Positions 1 to 7,407 are shown, counted from the first letter of the stretch. The stretch: DNA of 12,739 bases from Acetobacteraceae bacterium (GCA_947476855.1 CANJSR010000099.1:1-12739); one strand, 5' to 3'. A program made the numbers and translations. Notes: generated by a model from the sequence alone, not told the origin.

Positions 1-549
1 GTTCAGGCGGCGAATGATCTCATCGCCCTGCCGCCCGGTGCCGACGACGACGACGCGGCGGCGCAGCAGCCCCTTGCGGCGGACCATGGCCAGCATCAGG
101 CGGACCACCTGCCGCCCGATGACCAGGGCCACATAGGTGGCGCCAAGCCAGGACAACAGCCAGCCGGCGTCGCGCACGGCGTTCGGCAGGAAGGCGACGA
201 CGATCAGCATGGCCGGTGCCGAGGCAACGAGAAGGCCGACCGCGGGGTAGAAGATCGAGCGGTGGAAGCGCTCATATCGTTCGACGCGATACGATCGTGT
301 GCCCCGGATGACGATATGGAAGATGATCATGATCGTCACCGCGACCGCGCCGGCCTGCAGCCAGGTCAGCGGCCGGACGTCCGGGGGCGATGAGATCCAG
401 AAGATGAAGGTGCCGCCCAGAAGGAAGACGGCGTCGATCACCATGGCAAGCCGGTTGACCAGGCCGTACGTCCACTTGATCAGCGGCGCGCTCTGGTCCG
501 CTTGATCCCTCGGCCTGCTGCTGGTCGGGGAGGGAGCGGTAACGTCCAT
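1..549 (-). CDS. Polyprenyl-phosphate sugar phosphotransferase, N-terminal part (runs off window)
   Basis: The first 183 residues are present; the gene continues beyond base 1. The product should transfer a sugar-1-phosphate to undecaprenyl phosphate at the inner membrane, the priming step of exopolysaccharide synthesis (GumD/WcaJ-type family). Four hydrophobic segments are visible at about residues 31-51, 64-82, 100-121 and 127-146. A basic RRKGLLRRR stretch then leads into VVVVGTGRQGDEIIRRL (166-182), the nucleotide-binding-like start of the CoA_binding_3 domain that precedes the catalytic transferase domain in this family. The catalytic C-terminal half lies outside the window, so the sugar cannot be inferred. 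Start chosen at the ATG complementary to 547-549; GGAGG lies at 562-566 (12 nt) and a nearer GAGG at 7 nt. It is the last minus-strand gene here, 163 bp downstream of the Hint gene's stop, so it may have its own promoter. Family assignment is firm, substrate is not. Confidence 0.82.
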   Translation of the reverse strand, partial: MDVTAPSPTSSRPRDQADQSAPLIKWTYGLVNRLAMVIDAVFLLGGTFIFWISSPPDVRPLTWLQAGAVAVTIMIIFHIVIRGTRSYRVERYERFHRSIFYPAVGLLVASAPAMLIVVAFLPNAVRDAGWLLSWLGATYVALVIGRQVVRLMLAMVRRKGLLRRRVVVVGTGRQGDEIIRRLN

Positions 550-712
550 GCCTGCCTCTATCCTCCGAATGCGGATCGCCCGCGGTCCAGATTCCGGTCG
601 ATCCGATCAGGCGTCGCGAAGGCGGTTGCCTGCGTGCCGAGCGCCGGAGGCTCCGTGTAACGGAGTATTGCCCCCGATTCCAGCAGAGTCATGCCTGGGA
701 CCTGACAGGAGG

Positions 713-2248
713 CTAGGGCGCACCATCCGCGGTCTCGGTTTCATCGGGGGCGCGTCCCGGCTTCAGCGCAAGGGCGCGCGCCGTCAGAAGGTCCTTTAAG
801 GCCGCCAGGATGGGCCCGGTGACCACCAGGGGCGCGCATGCTTCCGCTTCCCGGGTGCGCGCGGCGAAATCGGGGAACAGCGCGATCACCGTGCCGCCAT
901 TGGCGAAGGCGGCGCGGGTGCCGGTGTCCAGGAAGCTCTCCACGGCCAGCGCCTCGGCCAGCAGGATATCATGGCGGGGCAGTTCGACGTGCCAGTAGGT
1001 GACGGTATCGCGTGGCACCTGCTCGATCGATGTGCCGTTGATCAGATGCTTCACGGGTATCAGTACGCCGTCGGCGTGGATCGCGTGGTCGGGGCTCAGC
1101 CAGAGATCATGCGCCGGGACGCGGTCATCGAAGGCGCCGGCCCGCACGCGCACCGGCCAGACCGTTCGCGGGTCCGGGTGGCGATGACAGTCGACCAGGC
1201 GATGACCGATCCAGGTGATGGAAACGGTGGGGCCGGATGCGGTGACGACGTGCTGGCCCTCGCGCAGTCGCTCCACCGCGATCAGGCCGTCCGTGGTGGC
1301 GATGCGGGTGCCGGCGGCGAAGCAGGGGATGGTCGCGACGTATCCGTTGATCCCGGTCGAGGGATCGGTCGTGTAGACCCCAATGGCCGTGTCGCCATAG
1401 ACCGAGTTGCCCGAGGTCGTGTTCGATCCCGTGATGGCGAAATCGGTCCAGGCGATCGGAATGAAGTCCTCCACGTGCAGGATGAAGGCATGGGCGGGGG
1501 AGCCTGCCGGGTCCGATGCCCCGATCCAGTCTCCGATGAGCGTGTAGGCGCCTGGGGTGCTGCCGCCGGTGATACCGTCGAAATGGGTGATGATGGCGCC
1601 CGGGTGGTCGTAGCTGCGCCAGGTCTGGTCCACCATGTCGTAGATGTAGCCGTGCTCCGGCTGGATCCCGTTCACCACAGGTCCATCGGCGTAGCCGCCG
1701 GCGATCAGGGTGTCATAGATGCCGTAGGCGGTGGTGCTGAGCGCGTTGGGGGCGTTGTTGGTCGTGAAGGTCTGGGCATCGATGTCGTAGATGAACGCGT
1801 TGCCGGCCAGCGGGTAGCTCGCATAGTCGGGGTTCGCGGTCGCGAGCACATCCCAGTTGCCGACGACCAAGCCGTTGAAGGTGCTGTGCGGGATGGTGTT
1901 CGTCGCGTCGGGGTAGTCGAGCGTGATCCACTGTGACCCGAGCGGCGCGGAGGTATCGAAGAGGAACCCGTTGTCGGTGGATTGATCAGGCAGCTTGTAG
2001 CTGCCGACGATGTCCATGCCGGTCTCGTAGGTCCCGAACGACAGGCCATAGGGCGTGGTGTCCGACGCGGTCGGGAAGTCGATGTTGGTCCAGCTTCCGA
2101 GCGTCAGATTGTACAGCACACCCTGCTGGTCGCCGGCGTCATTGATGTAGTTGCCAACGAGATTATCGCCGCGAATACCAGTCAGGAACGTCGAATACGT
2201 CGTCCCGCCATCAATGTAATTCAGGGTATAGAAAGGGAAGGTGGCCAT
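713..2248 (-). CDS. Hint-domain (Hint_2) protein with six N-terminal blade-like repeats
   Basis: 511 aa. Residues 309-443 form a Hint (hedgehog/intein-type) self-processing domain: CFAAGTRIATTDG with the nucleophilic Cys309, a VERLREG turn, LSPDHAIHADG (384-394) carrying the block-B-type His388, LINGTSI (402-408), and a C-terminal block WHVELPRHD...AEALAVESFLDTG. There is no His-Asn at the end of that block, so N-terminal cleavage is more likely than protein splicing. Residues 23-307 contain about six repeats of roughly 45-50 aa with the pattern 'G-x-x-IVGxY ... GFxYD ... W-x-x-x-D-x-P', suggesting beta-propeller-like blades. I see no classical signal peptide. ATG complementary to 2246-2248 has AAGGA at 2256-2260, 7 nt away. 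Related Hint_2 proteins are common in acetic acid bacteria and Rhodobacterales; their role is poorly known, often guessed to be surface or secreted. The Hint assignment is strong; the propeller and location are inference. Confidence 0.88.
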   Translation of the reverse strand: MATFPFYTLNYIDGGTTYSTFLTGIRGDNLVGNYINDAGDQQGVLYNLTLGSWTNIDFPTASDTTPYGLSFGTYETGMDIVGSYKLPDQSTDNGFLFDTSAPLGSQWITLDYPDATNTIPHSTFNGLVVGNWDVLATANPDYASYPLAGNAFIYDIDAQTFTTNNAPNALSTTAYGIYDTLIAGGYADGPVVNGIQPEHGYIYDMVDQTWRSYDHPGAIITHFDGITGGSTPGAYTLIGDWIGASDPAGSPAHAFILHVEDFIPIAWTDFAITGSNTTSGNSVYGDTAIGVYTTDPSTGINGYVATIPCFAAGTRIATTDGLIAVERLREGQHVVTASGPTVSITWIGHRLVDCHRHPDPRTVWPVRVRAGAFDDRVPAHDLWLSPDHAIHADGVLIPVKHLINGTSIEQVPRDTVTYWHVELPRHDILLAEALAVESFLDTGTRAAFANGGTVIALFPDFAARTREAEACAPLVVTGPILAALKDLLTARALALKPGRAPDETETADGAP

Positions 2249-2345
2249 GCCGTGGTCCTTACAAACCAGCGGCTCGACGAGACCCGTCTCCGCAAACCAC
2301 CGTAGGAGTGGCTGCGTCCATTAGTAAAGTTAAACGATGTAGTGG

Positions 2346-2351
2346 ATTATA
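2346..2351 (-). promoter_or_regulatory. Candidate -10 element upstream of the Hint gene
   Basis: The minus strand reads TATAAT, a perfect -10 hexamer, in a locally AT-rich patch (about 2321-2351) within GC-rich DNA, 95 bp before the Hint start. No good -35 hexamer is found 15-19 bp upstream. The call is therefore weak, but it is the best promoter signal between the hairpin at 2390-2424 and the gene. Confidence 0.25.
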
Positions 2352-2389
2352 CTCAGGTCCTGGGGCTAACGACTGTCCATGGCCCAGGC

Positions 2390-2424
2390 GGCATCAGCAT
2401 CGCATGCGGCGCGATGCTGATGCC
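2390..2424 (-). terminator. 14-bp perfect hairpin after the 307-aa gene
   Basis: GGCATCAGCATCGC (2390-2403) and GCGATGCTGATGCC (2411-2424) are perfectly complementary around a 7-nt loop. On the minus strand the stem begins 10 nt after the TAA stop of the 307-aa gene. No T-run follows, so it is not a canonical intrinsic terminator. It may act as a Rho-assisted terminator or a 3' RNA-stabilising stem. The structure is certain, the function inferred. Confidence 0.5.
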
Positions 2425-2434
2425 TGTCGTCGGG

Positions 2435-3358
2435 TTACTCGGCGGCGAGGTTGGGGGTGAATTCCAGCGGCAGGCCCTTGTGGCCGGTCAGCCGCTCCCC
2501 TTCCTCATACATTTCAAACGCCCGCTTCTTCAGCGCGGGGACGATGGCGGCGATCAGGTCGAGGTCCAGATCGGCGGCGATGCCCGGATAGCCGGCCCGC
2601 TCGATCATCGGGCCGAGGCGCCGGTTCTCGATCTGCTCGAACGTCCATTCCAGCGGATCGTCGATGATCGTCATGTCCCAGTTGATCCGGTGGTTCTTGT
2701 TGCGCGGGCCATAGTGGTAATGCGCGCCGTTCCAGAAGCAGTCGAACGCGAGGAGTTCCGTTTCCTCCACATAGGACTTGCCCTTCGATCCACCGACGTC
2801 GCCCAGGACATGGATCGCGAGGCCGCCGTCGCCGTTCTTCTGGCGCCGCATTTCCAGGCCGAAGCGGATGTTGCCGGCTTCGAAGATTTCCGTGCCGCGG
2901 TTGTGCTTGACGGTGTTCCGCTTGGTGACGAACACCTCTCGCGCGCAGGCCTCGACCTCGGGCAGGACGGCGCGGACGGCGGCCATATCAGTCGCCTCGG
3001 CCATCGACGGATACCCGGCTCGGCCCAGCATCTTCGGGAGCTTCTGGCCGAGGATACGGATGGTCCAGCCGATCGGGTTGCCGTCGGTGATCGGGTCCAT
3101 GCGGCAATGCACGCCCATCCCGCCGCCGACGCGGCCGGGCGTCGTCAGTTCCGGATTTTCCGGGCCGTAAACATAGCTCTTTTCAAGGTCGAAGCAGTTG
3201 AAGCGGAGCAGCACCGTTTCCTTGCCCATCAGGTCGGCGGTGACTTCGATGGAGATACCCTGGTCGGTATGATCCTCGACATTGGCATCCCACAACTGGT
3301 GCCGGACGATGAAGGACAGGGGGGCGGCGGAGAAGCGGGTACCTGGCGACTGTGGCAT
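2435..3358 (-). CDS. Unrecognised 307-aa protein made of two tandem homologous halves
   Basis: I do not recognise the family. The protein contains an internal duplication. LLRFNCFD (50-57) pairs with LLAFDCFW (202-209), YVYGPENP (62-69) with YHYGPRNK (214-221), DGNPIGWTI (92-100) with IDDPLEWTF (232-240), and RAGYPSMAE (113-121) with RAGYPGIAA (254-262). Each pair is followed by an acidic helix ending in a Val/Ile-Leu/Val-Pro motif (VLPEVEA, IVPALKK). The repeats span about 35-142 and 180-284. No signal peptide or membrane segment is visible, so it is probably cytoplasmic. Several conserved His, Tyr and Trp residues suggest a ligand-binding or enzymatic fold, but no catalytic motif can be named. 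The ATG complementary to 3356-3358 is preceded by GGGAGA. An upstream in-frame extension to 3763 is open, but it crosses the terminator and the VOC gene and is rejected. A candidate promoter lies at 3390-3418. That it is a gene is confident; its function is unknown. Confidence 0.85.
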   Translation of the reverse strand: MPQSPGTRFSAAPLSFIVRHQLWDANVEDHTDQGISIEVTADLMGKETVLLRFNCFDLEKSYVYGPENPELTTPGRVGGGMGVHCRMDPITDGNPIGWTIRILGQKLPKMLGRAGYPSMAEATDMAAVRAVLPEVEACAREVFVTKRNTVKHNRGTEIFEAGNIRFGLEMRRQKNGDGGLAIHVLGDVGGSKGKSYVEETELLAFDCFWNGAHYHYGPRNKNHRINWDMTIIDDPLEWTFEQIENRRLGPMIERAGYPGIAADLDLDLIAAIVPALKKRAFEMYEEGERLTGHKGLPLEFTPNLAAE

Positions 3359-3389
3359 CTTGGACTCTCCCGTTGCAGAGGTTTGTCTG

Positions 3390-3418
3390 AGCCTAGGCAG
3401 GTGGTGCGATCGTCGCAA
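3390..3418 (-). promoter_or_regulatory. Candidate promoter of the 307-aa gene
   Basis: On the minus strand TTGCGA (4/6 to the sigma-70 -35) and TAGGCT (3/6 to the -10) are separated by exactly 17 bp. The -10 lies 31 bp before the ATG and downstream of the terminator at 3458-3485, which is the expected place. The hexamers are weak, as is usual in GC-rich alphaproteobacteria. Confidence 0.33.
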
Positions 3419-3457
3419 GGGAAAGTGTGGCGCGCGGGCCGGGGTGGCCCCCAACGG

Positions 3458-3485
3458 AAAAGGGCCGCCCTTGCAGGCGGCCCTT
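3458..3485 (-). terminator. Rho-independent terminator after the VOC gene
   Basis: AAGGGCCGCC (3460-3469) and GGCGGCCCTT (3476-3485) form a 10-bp perfect GC-rich stem with a 6-nt loop. On the minus strand the stem is followed by TTTT, reading away from the VOC stop codon 21 nt upstream. This is the clearest intrinsic terminator in the window. It separates the VOC gene from the 307-aa gene. Confidence 0.78.
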
Positions 3486-3506
3486 CCGGGTGGTGAGCCG
3501 AGGGCG

Positions 3507-3893
3507 TCAGGCGGCTGGGATGCGGTGAAGCCCGCACAGCTTGTTGCCATCGGGGTCGCGGAGGTAGGCAAGGTACATTCCACCGGCGCCGCCCTGGCGA
3601 ACGCCCGGTGGGTCTTCGATCGCGGTGCCGCCATTCTCAACGCCGGCCTTGTGCCAGGCGTCGGCCTGGGCGGGGTTGGCCATCGTGATGCCGATCGTGC
3701 CGCCATTGGCGTGGGTCGCCGGCTTGCCATCGATGGGCGGGCTGACCAGGAACAGGCCGCCATTGTAGACGTAGATCAGCCGGCCCTTGGCGTCCTGCGA
3801 CCCGGGCTTGCCGCCGAGCGCGCCGAACAGGGCGTCGTAGAATTTTTTTGATCGGGCGATGTCGTTGCTGCCGACCATCACATGGCTGAACAT
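3507..3893 (-). CDS. VOC family (glyoxalase/bleomycin-resistance fold) protein
   Basis: 128 aa, a typical length for a single VOC protein with paired beta-alpha-beta-beta-beta modules. It opens with MFSHVMVGSNDIARSKKFYDALF, the classic first strand and helix with 'D-x-x-R-S-x-x-FYDAL', and ends with YLAYLRDPDGNKL (108-120), the classic 'Y-x-x-DPDGN' strand. His4 is at the usual first metal-ligand position. The second half lacks the usual His at its first strand (NGGTIGI), so metal binding is uncertain. Substrate is unknown; relatives include lactoylglutathione lyase-like enzymes, dioxygenases and resistance proteins. The start at 3891-3893 is set by an ideal AGGAGG at 3901-3906, 7 nt before the ATG; this drops eight residues from the longest ORF. 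It appears monocistronic, ending at the terminator at 3458-3485. Confidence 0.88.
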   Translation of the reverse strand: MFSHVMVGSNDIARSKKFYDALFGALGGKPGSQDAKGRLIYVYNGGLFLVSPPIDGKPATHANGGTIGITMANPAQADAWHKAGVENGGTAIEDPPGVRQGGAGGMYLAYLRDPDGNKLCGLHRIPAA

Positions 3894-4486
3894 TCCGCTT
3901 CCTCCTAACAAAGTCACACGAGGCCTCAGCCTCCATCCCTGAGCAGACCACGGTTCGCGTTCGGCGAAAAGGCCATGTCCGCCATGGTGAATGGTTTGGG
4001 GAGCCCCCCTGGCGGATAGCGGGCAGGTGACCTCCCTTCAAGCCACTGAAATAATGTGATCTTTGAGTGGGCGTCGTGCCGGCGGCTGCGCGGGCCTCCC
4101 TCGGGCGGCGCGCGTTCCGCTTGGCTATTCCCTCGGGGGGGGCGAGACATTCAATGCCGGCTACTGGGTTCAAGGTTTTCTCGGTTCAGGGTCATCCTCT
4201 CTTTTCCACGATCAGGTGCGGTGACGACTGGCGCTACGGGAGCCGGGACTGTGCTGCTGGGCGGCGTCGCCCAGGCAGCCGAAACAGGTGGCACCCGGTT
4301 CGGCTCTGTGTGGTTTCCGAGGCTGGCGGTGCGACGACCATGGGGCTATATCATTGATCGCGGCTCTAAATGTGGGTATGCCTATGGTGCGGTCGCCTCA
4401 ACGGTGGCCTCACCAGTAGAGGAGGATGGGCGGACGCTGAAATCTCCCTGGATGGCCATCGACTGGCTCGGAAAGTCGGCTTTGTG
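3894..4486. other. 593-bp region without a convincing gene
   Basis: The left end holds the VOC ribosome binding site (3901-3906). The rest is GC-rich with simple G/C runs (for example 4003-4012 and 4131-4141) and a repeated CCCTCGGG around 4099 and 4131. Open frames exist on both strands, including one ending TGATG at 4487, but they lack ribosome binding sites and family-like sequence. The MlaE promoter is expected in the right-hand third. An SD-like AGAGGAGG at 4419-4426 has no usable start codon at proper spacing. The region could be decayed coding or mobile DNA, but I cannot show that. Confidence 0.5.
4354..4382 (+). promoter_or_regulatory. Weak candidate promoter of the MCE operon
   Basis: TTGATC (4/6 to -35), a 17-bp spacer and TATGCC (3/6 to -10) lie about 105 bp before the mlaE start. 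Spacing is ideal but the -10 is poor. It is offered only as the best match in the region. Confidence 0.2.
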
Positions 4487-5635
4487 ATGACAGCGGAACC
4501 GTTAACCGGGCGCGGGTGGACGGCCCGGATTGACGCCGCGAGCCTGATCATCCACCTGACAGGTGATTGGATTGCCCGCCTCGACACGGGTGCCGAATCT
4601 GGCGCGGTCGACCGCATCGTGGAAGCCATACGATCTGATATTGCAACAATAAAGATCATTGCCTTCGATACCACGGCGCTGAAGCAGTGGGACAGTGCCA
4701 TCCTTGTCTTCGTTCTTGCACTTCGCCAGGTCTGCAAGGGTGCAGGGCAGACACTCGATGAATCCGGCCTTCCGCCGGCCGCGCGTCGCCTGCTGGCGCT
4801 GACCGGGGAACCCGTCGCGGCAGATCCCATCGTGGTGCGCGCAGACCTGCTCACCCGTGTCGGGCGGCCGCTGATCCGGCTTTGGGCCAGTGGTATAGAC
4901 GTCATGGCGCTGGTCGGGGAGACGGTTCTGCGTTCCGGCGCGACGTTGCGCGGCAAGGTCAGGATACGCGGGGCGGATTTGCTGTCCTGCATGTATGACG
5001 CGGGTATTGGTGCCCTGCCGATCGTAACAATTGTCAACGTCCTGGTCGGTGGCATCCTGGCCTTTGTCGGTGCGGTGCAGTTGCGGAAGTTCGGAGCTGA
5101 CATCTACATCGCCAACCTGGTTGGTATCGCGATGGTACGGGAAATGGCCGCGCTGATGACCGCGATCGTCATGTCGGGCCGGACCGGCGGTGCCTATGCC
5201 GCGCACATTGCCACCATGCAGGGCAATGAGGAGATCGACGCGCTGCGAGCGATTGGTGTTCCGGTCTATGACTATCTGATCCTGCCCCGTGTCATTGCGT
5301 TGACCTGCATGATGCCCCTGTTGTTCCTGTATGGCAGCGCGGTCGGCATCTTCGGTGGCTTTACCGTGGCGGTGTCGATGTTGAACATTTCACCGGAAGC
5401 ATTCCTCGAACAGACGCGAGCATCAGTGGCCGGCAGTCAGATTCTGTTCGGACTTATAAAGAGCATCGCATTCGGAACCCTGATCGCGATCGCGGGCTGT
5501 CGAGCCGGCCTGAACGCCGGCCGCAGCGCGGCGGATGTGGGACGGGCGGCGACGACGGCGGTGGTGATCGGGATCGTGGGGGTGATAGCGTTGGACGCGA
5601 TTTTTGCCGTCTGCGCCAACACATTGGACTTTTGA
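4487..5635 (+). CDS. mlaE: MlaE-family lipid ABC transporter permease with N-terminal STAS domain
   Basis: 382 aa. Residues 10-110 form an MlaB-like STAS domain fused to the permease; its core is FDTTALKQWDSAILVFVLAL (60-79), with the usual 'D-x-x-x-L-x-x-W-D-S' motif. Residues 120-382 are the MlaE/YrbE permease: GALPIVTIVNVLVGGILAF (175-193), VQLRKFGADIYIANLVG, then the family signature REMAALMTAIVMSGRTGGAYAA (218-239), EEIDALRAIGV (248-258) and YLILPRVIAL (263-272), with five to six membrane segments. It would form the inner-membrane channel of an MCE lipid transporter. The start is not fully certain. ATG4487 gives a normal STAS beginning; GTG4484 has slightly better spacing from the weak GGAAAG at 4470-4475; upstream ATG4370 adds residues atypical of the family. 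It is the first gene of a four-gene operon; the stop lies 4 nt before mlaF. Whether its substrate is phospholipid, sterol or another lipid cannot be told. Confidence 0.92.
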   Translation: MTAEPLTGRGWTARIDAASLIIHLTGDWIARLDTGAESGAVDRIVEAIRSDIATIKIIAFDTTALKQWDSAILVFVLALRQVCKGAGQTLDESGLPPAARRLLALTGEPVAADPIVVRADLLTRVGRPLIRLWASGIDVMALVGETVLRSGATLRGKVRIRGADLLSCMYDAGIGALPIVTIVNVLVGGILAFVGAVQLRKFGADIYIANLVGIAMVREMAALMTAIVMSGRTGGAYAAHIATMQGNEEIDALRAIGVPVYDYLILPRVIALTCMMPLLFLYGSAVGIFGGFTVAVSMLNISPEAFLEQTRASVAGSQILFGLIKSIAFGTLIAIAGCRAGLNAGRSAADVGRAATTAVVIGIVGVIALDAIFAVCANTLDF

Positions 5636-5639
5636 GGTC

Positions 5640-6446
5640 ATGGACATCGACAGCACTGAACCCAACCTGCGTGTAGAGGGCCTCTCGTTCGGCTATGGCA
5701 CGAAGGTTGTGCAGCACGATGTGTCGTTCACCGTGTCCGGGCAGTCGATCTTTGCGATCATGGGCGGCAGTGGCTGCGGAAAAAGCACGCTGATGAAAGC
5801 ATTGATCGGCCTGCTGCGCCCCAGCGCGGGCACGATCCATGTCGGCGACATCGACTACTGGGCGGCAACCGAGGAGCGGCGCACGGAAATCGGGCGACGT
5901 TTCGGGGTCGTGTTCCAAAGTGGCGCGATCTGGAGCTCGATGACAGCCGAGGAGAATGTCGCGCTACCGCTGCGAATGTTCACCTCTCTGGACGATGCGT
6001 CGATCCGGGCGCTCGCGCAGTTGAAACTATCTTTGGTTGGCTTGGATACGGCGACCTCGGTCATGCCGGCGGCACTCAGCGGCGGCATGCGAAAGCGGGT
6101 CGGTATCGCGCGCGCCCTGTCGCTTGATCCGGACATCCTCTTTCTGGATGAGCCATCCGCCGGCCTCGACCCGATTTCCGCTCGGCGCCTTGACGATCTG
6201 ATCCTGGAACTTCGTGACGGGTTCGGCATGACCGTCGTGATGGTCAGCCATGAGCTACCTAGCCTGATGTCGATCTGTGACGATGGTATTTTCCTGGATG
6301 CGGACTCCGGCACCGCGATCGCACACGGCGCGCCTAAGGTGTTGCGTGACAGTTGTAAGCATCCGACCGTGCACGCTTTCATGACCCGGCAGCGGCCGCC
6401 GGATGAACAGGTTCAACCGGCGGAGGGTTCCCATGGCGCTGGGTAA
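5640..6446 (+). CDS. mlaF: MlaF-family lipid ABC transporter ATPase
   Basis: 268 aa, normal for the family. It has all ABC motifs: Walker A GGSGCGKST (42-50), Q-loop Gln93 in VVFQSGAIW, signature LSGGMRKRV (146-154), Walker B ILFLDEP (166-172), D-loop SAGLDP, and switch His204 in MVSHELPSL. The 'VFQSGAIWSSMTAEENVALPL' region, with its Q-x-G-A-L/I-W/F form, and the 'LSGGM(R/K)KRVGIARAL' signature are characteristic of MlaF/Ttg2A/Mkl rather than other ABC ATPases. It should sit on the cytoplasmic face of the MlaE permease and energise lipid transfer. The ATG at 5640 has GAGG 4 nt upstream, starting just after the mlaE stop; the longer frame from 5604 overlaps mlaE and has no advantage. The C-terminal tail after residue 250 is Pro/Gln/Glu-rich, and its coding sequence contains the ribosome binding site of mlaD. 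Confidence 0.94.
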   Translation: MDIDSTEPNLRVEGLSFGYGTKVVQHDVSFTVSGQSIFAIMGGSGCGKSTLMKALIGLLRPSAGTIHVGDIDYWAATEERRTEIGRRFGVVFQSGAIWSSMTAEENVALPLRMFTSLDDASIRALAQLKLSLVGLDTATSVMPAALSGGMRKRVGIARALSLDPDILFLDEPSAGLDPISARRLDDLILELRDGFGMTVVMVSHELPSLMSICDDGIFLDADSGTAIAHGAPKVLRDSCKHPTVHAFMTRQRPPDEQVQPAEGSHGAG

Positions 6447-7407
6447 ATCCGCGGCTGTCGGTGCGTTCGTCCTTGGCGCGGCCGGGATCGCGGTCGTTGC
6501 CATTCTGTTGTTTGGTGGAACACGGCTGTTCACGAACAATCTGCGCGTGCTCGTGCATTTTCAGGACTCCGTCGCCGGTCTGACGGCTGGCGCGCCCGTG
6601 ACCTTGCGTGGCGTCAAGGTTGGGACCGTGAGAAGTATGAAAGTCTACATCAAATTGCCAAATCTGGTACCAACGATCCCCGTCTATCTGGAAATCGAGC
6701 CTGGACAAGTCTCCTGGACCACTGGTTCGCTTGGCGCTGGCCCCGACGACTTTCAGCTCGCGGTCAAGGCTGGGTTGCGGGCGCAACTCGTGACTCAAAG
6801 CCTGGTGACTGGACAGTTGAACGTTGATCTGGACTTTCATCCAGACACGCCGGCGACGGTGATTGGCAGTGATGATGGTGTGCCGGAGATTCCGTCGATC
6901 CCATCAGATTTTCAACGCATGAAGAACCAGATCACGGACCTTGATCTGCCGGATCTGACCGACAAGGCCCGTGTCGCCTTGATCGGTATCGAGCGCATCG
7001 TCGGCGAACTGACAGGTCGGATCGGCCCTGTTGCCAGCAGCATCCAGCAGACCTCGGACGCCGCCCGTGAGACGCTGGAGGCCACGACGGCGGCCGTACG
7101 GCAATTGCAGATCGACGCCAGCCACACCTTGGAGAACATTGATCGTCTCGCCAACGCTACGCATGCACAGATTATTGTCATTGGAAAGGATGCCGACAGG
7201 TTGTTGGCAACGGCAGGCCGAGCGGTGTCGCAGGCTGAGAGGGTGATTGCTTCGTTGCATGATTTGACAGGACCCAATACGCCAGCGCGAGGCGATGTGG
7301 AGGCAACGCTCCGCGACCTGGCCGCAAGTGCGAGTTCGCTGCGGAATTTCACCCGTGAATTGGAGCGAAATCCTGGGGGAGCCTTGTTTGGGAGGCCTGC
7401 CCGATGA
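6433..7407 (+). CDS. mlaD: MlaD-family MCE-domain protein, single MCE domain
   Basis: 324 aa. One N-terminal membrane anchor (about 7-29) is followed by an MCE domain (about 36-137): LVHFQDSVAGLTAGAPVTLRGVKVGTV at its start and LRAQLVTQSLVTGQLNVDLDF at its end, both family hallmarks. Residues 155-315 are mostly helical, with DASHTLENIDRLA-type heptad patterns, as in MCE proteins whose hexamer builds a helical tube through the periplasm. The 'LRGVKVGTV' and 'qslvtGqL' wording is nearer the PqiB/alphaproteobacterial MCE branch than E. coli MlaD. ATG6433 has GGAGGG at 6422-6427 with a 5-nt spacer and overlaps the mlaF end by 14 nt. An alternative ATG6403 adds MNRFNRRRVP, a basic cytoplasmic flank that would also suit the anchor. 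It presumably binds lipids taken by or supplied to MlaEF. The symbol names the family, not proven orthology to E. coli mlaD. Confidence 0.92.
   Translation: MALGKSAAVGAFVLGAAGIAVVAILLFGGTRLFTNNLRVLVHFQDSVAGLTAGAPVTLRGVKVGTVRSMKVYIKLPNLVPTIPVYLEIEPGQVSWTTGSLGAGPDDFQLAVKAGLRAQLVTQSLVTGQLNVDLDFHPDTPATVIGSDDGVPEIPSIPSDFQRMKNQITDLDLPDLTDKARVALIGIERIVGELTGRIGPVASSIQQTSDAARETLEATTAAVRQLQIDASHTLENIDRLANATHAQIIVIGKDADRLLATAGRAVSQAERVIASLHDLTGPNTPARGDVEATLRDLAASASSLRNFTRELERNPGGALFGRPAR

Noticed and set aside
971..1936. 321-codon plus-strand open frame
   Set aside because: It lies fully antisense to the Hint gene. It is rich in Gly, Arg, Asp and Val with no family features, as expected from the complement of GC-rich coding DNA.
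2342..3496. 384-codon plus-strand open frame
   Set aside because: Antisense to the 307-aa gene, whose duplicated protein-like blocks are clear. The plus frame also runs across both the 2390-2424 hairpin and the 3458-3485 terminator.
3359..3763. In-frame N-terminal extension of the 307-aa protein up to 3763
   Set aside because: It passes through a strong terminator and overlaps the VOC gene in another frame. Its sequence is low-complexity, and a good start with a ribosome binding site exists at 3358.
3637..4173. 178-codon minus-strand frame
   Set aside because: Overlaps the VOC gene out of frame, is Arg/Pro-rich, and has no ribosome binding site. It is a shadow frame.
4056..4487. 143-codon plus-strand frame ending TGATG at the mlaE start
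   Set aside because: The overlap with the mlaE start looks like coupling, but the frame has no ribosome binding site and no recognisable domain, and its first half is Arg/Gly/Ser noise. Kept as a possible relic only.
4366..5103. 245-codon minus-strand frame
   Set aside because: Antisense to mlaE; Arg/Ser/Pro/Thr-rich with no family features.
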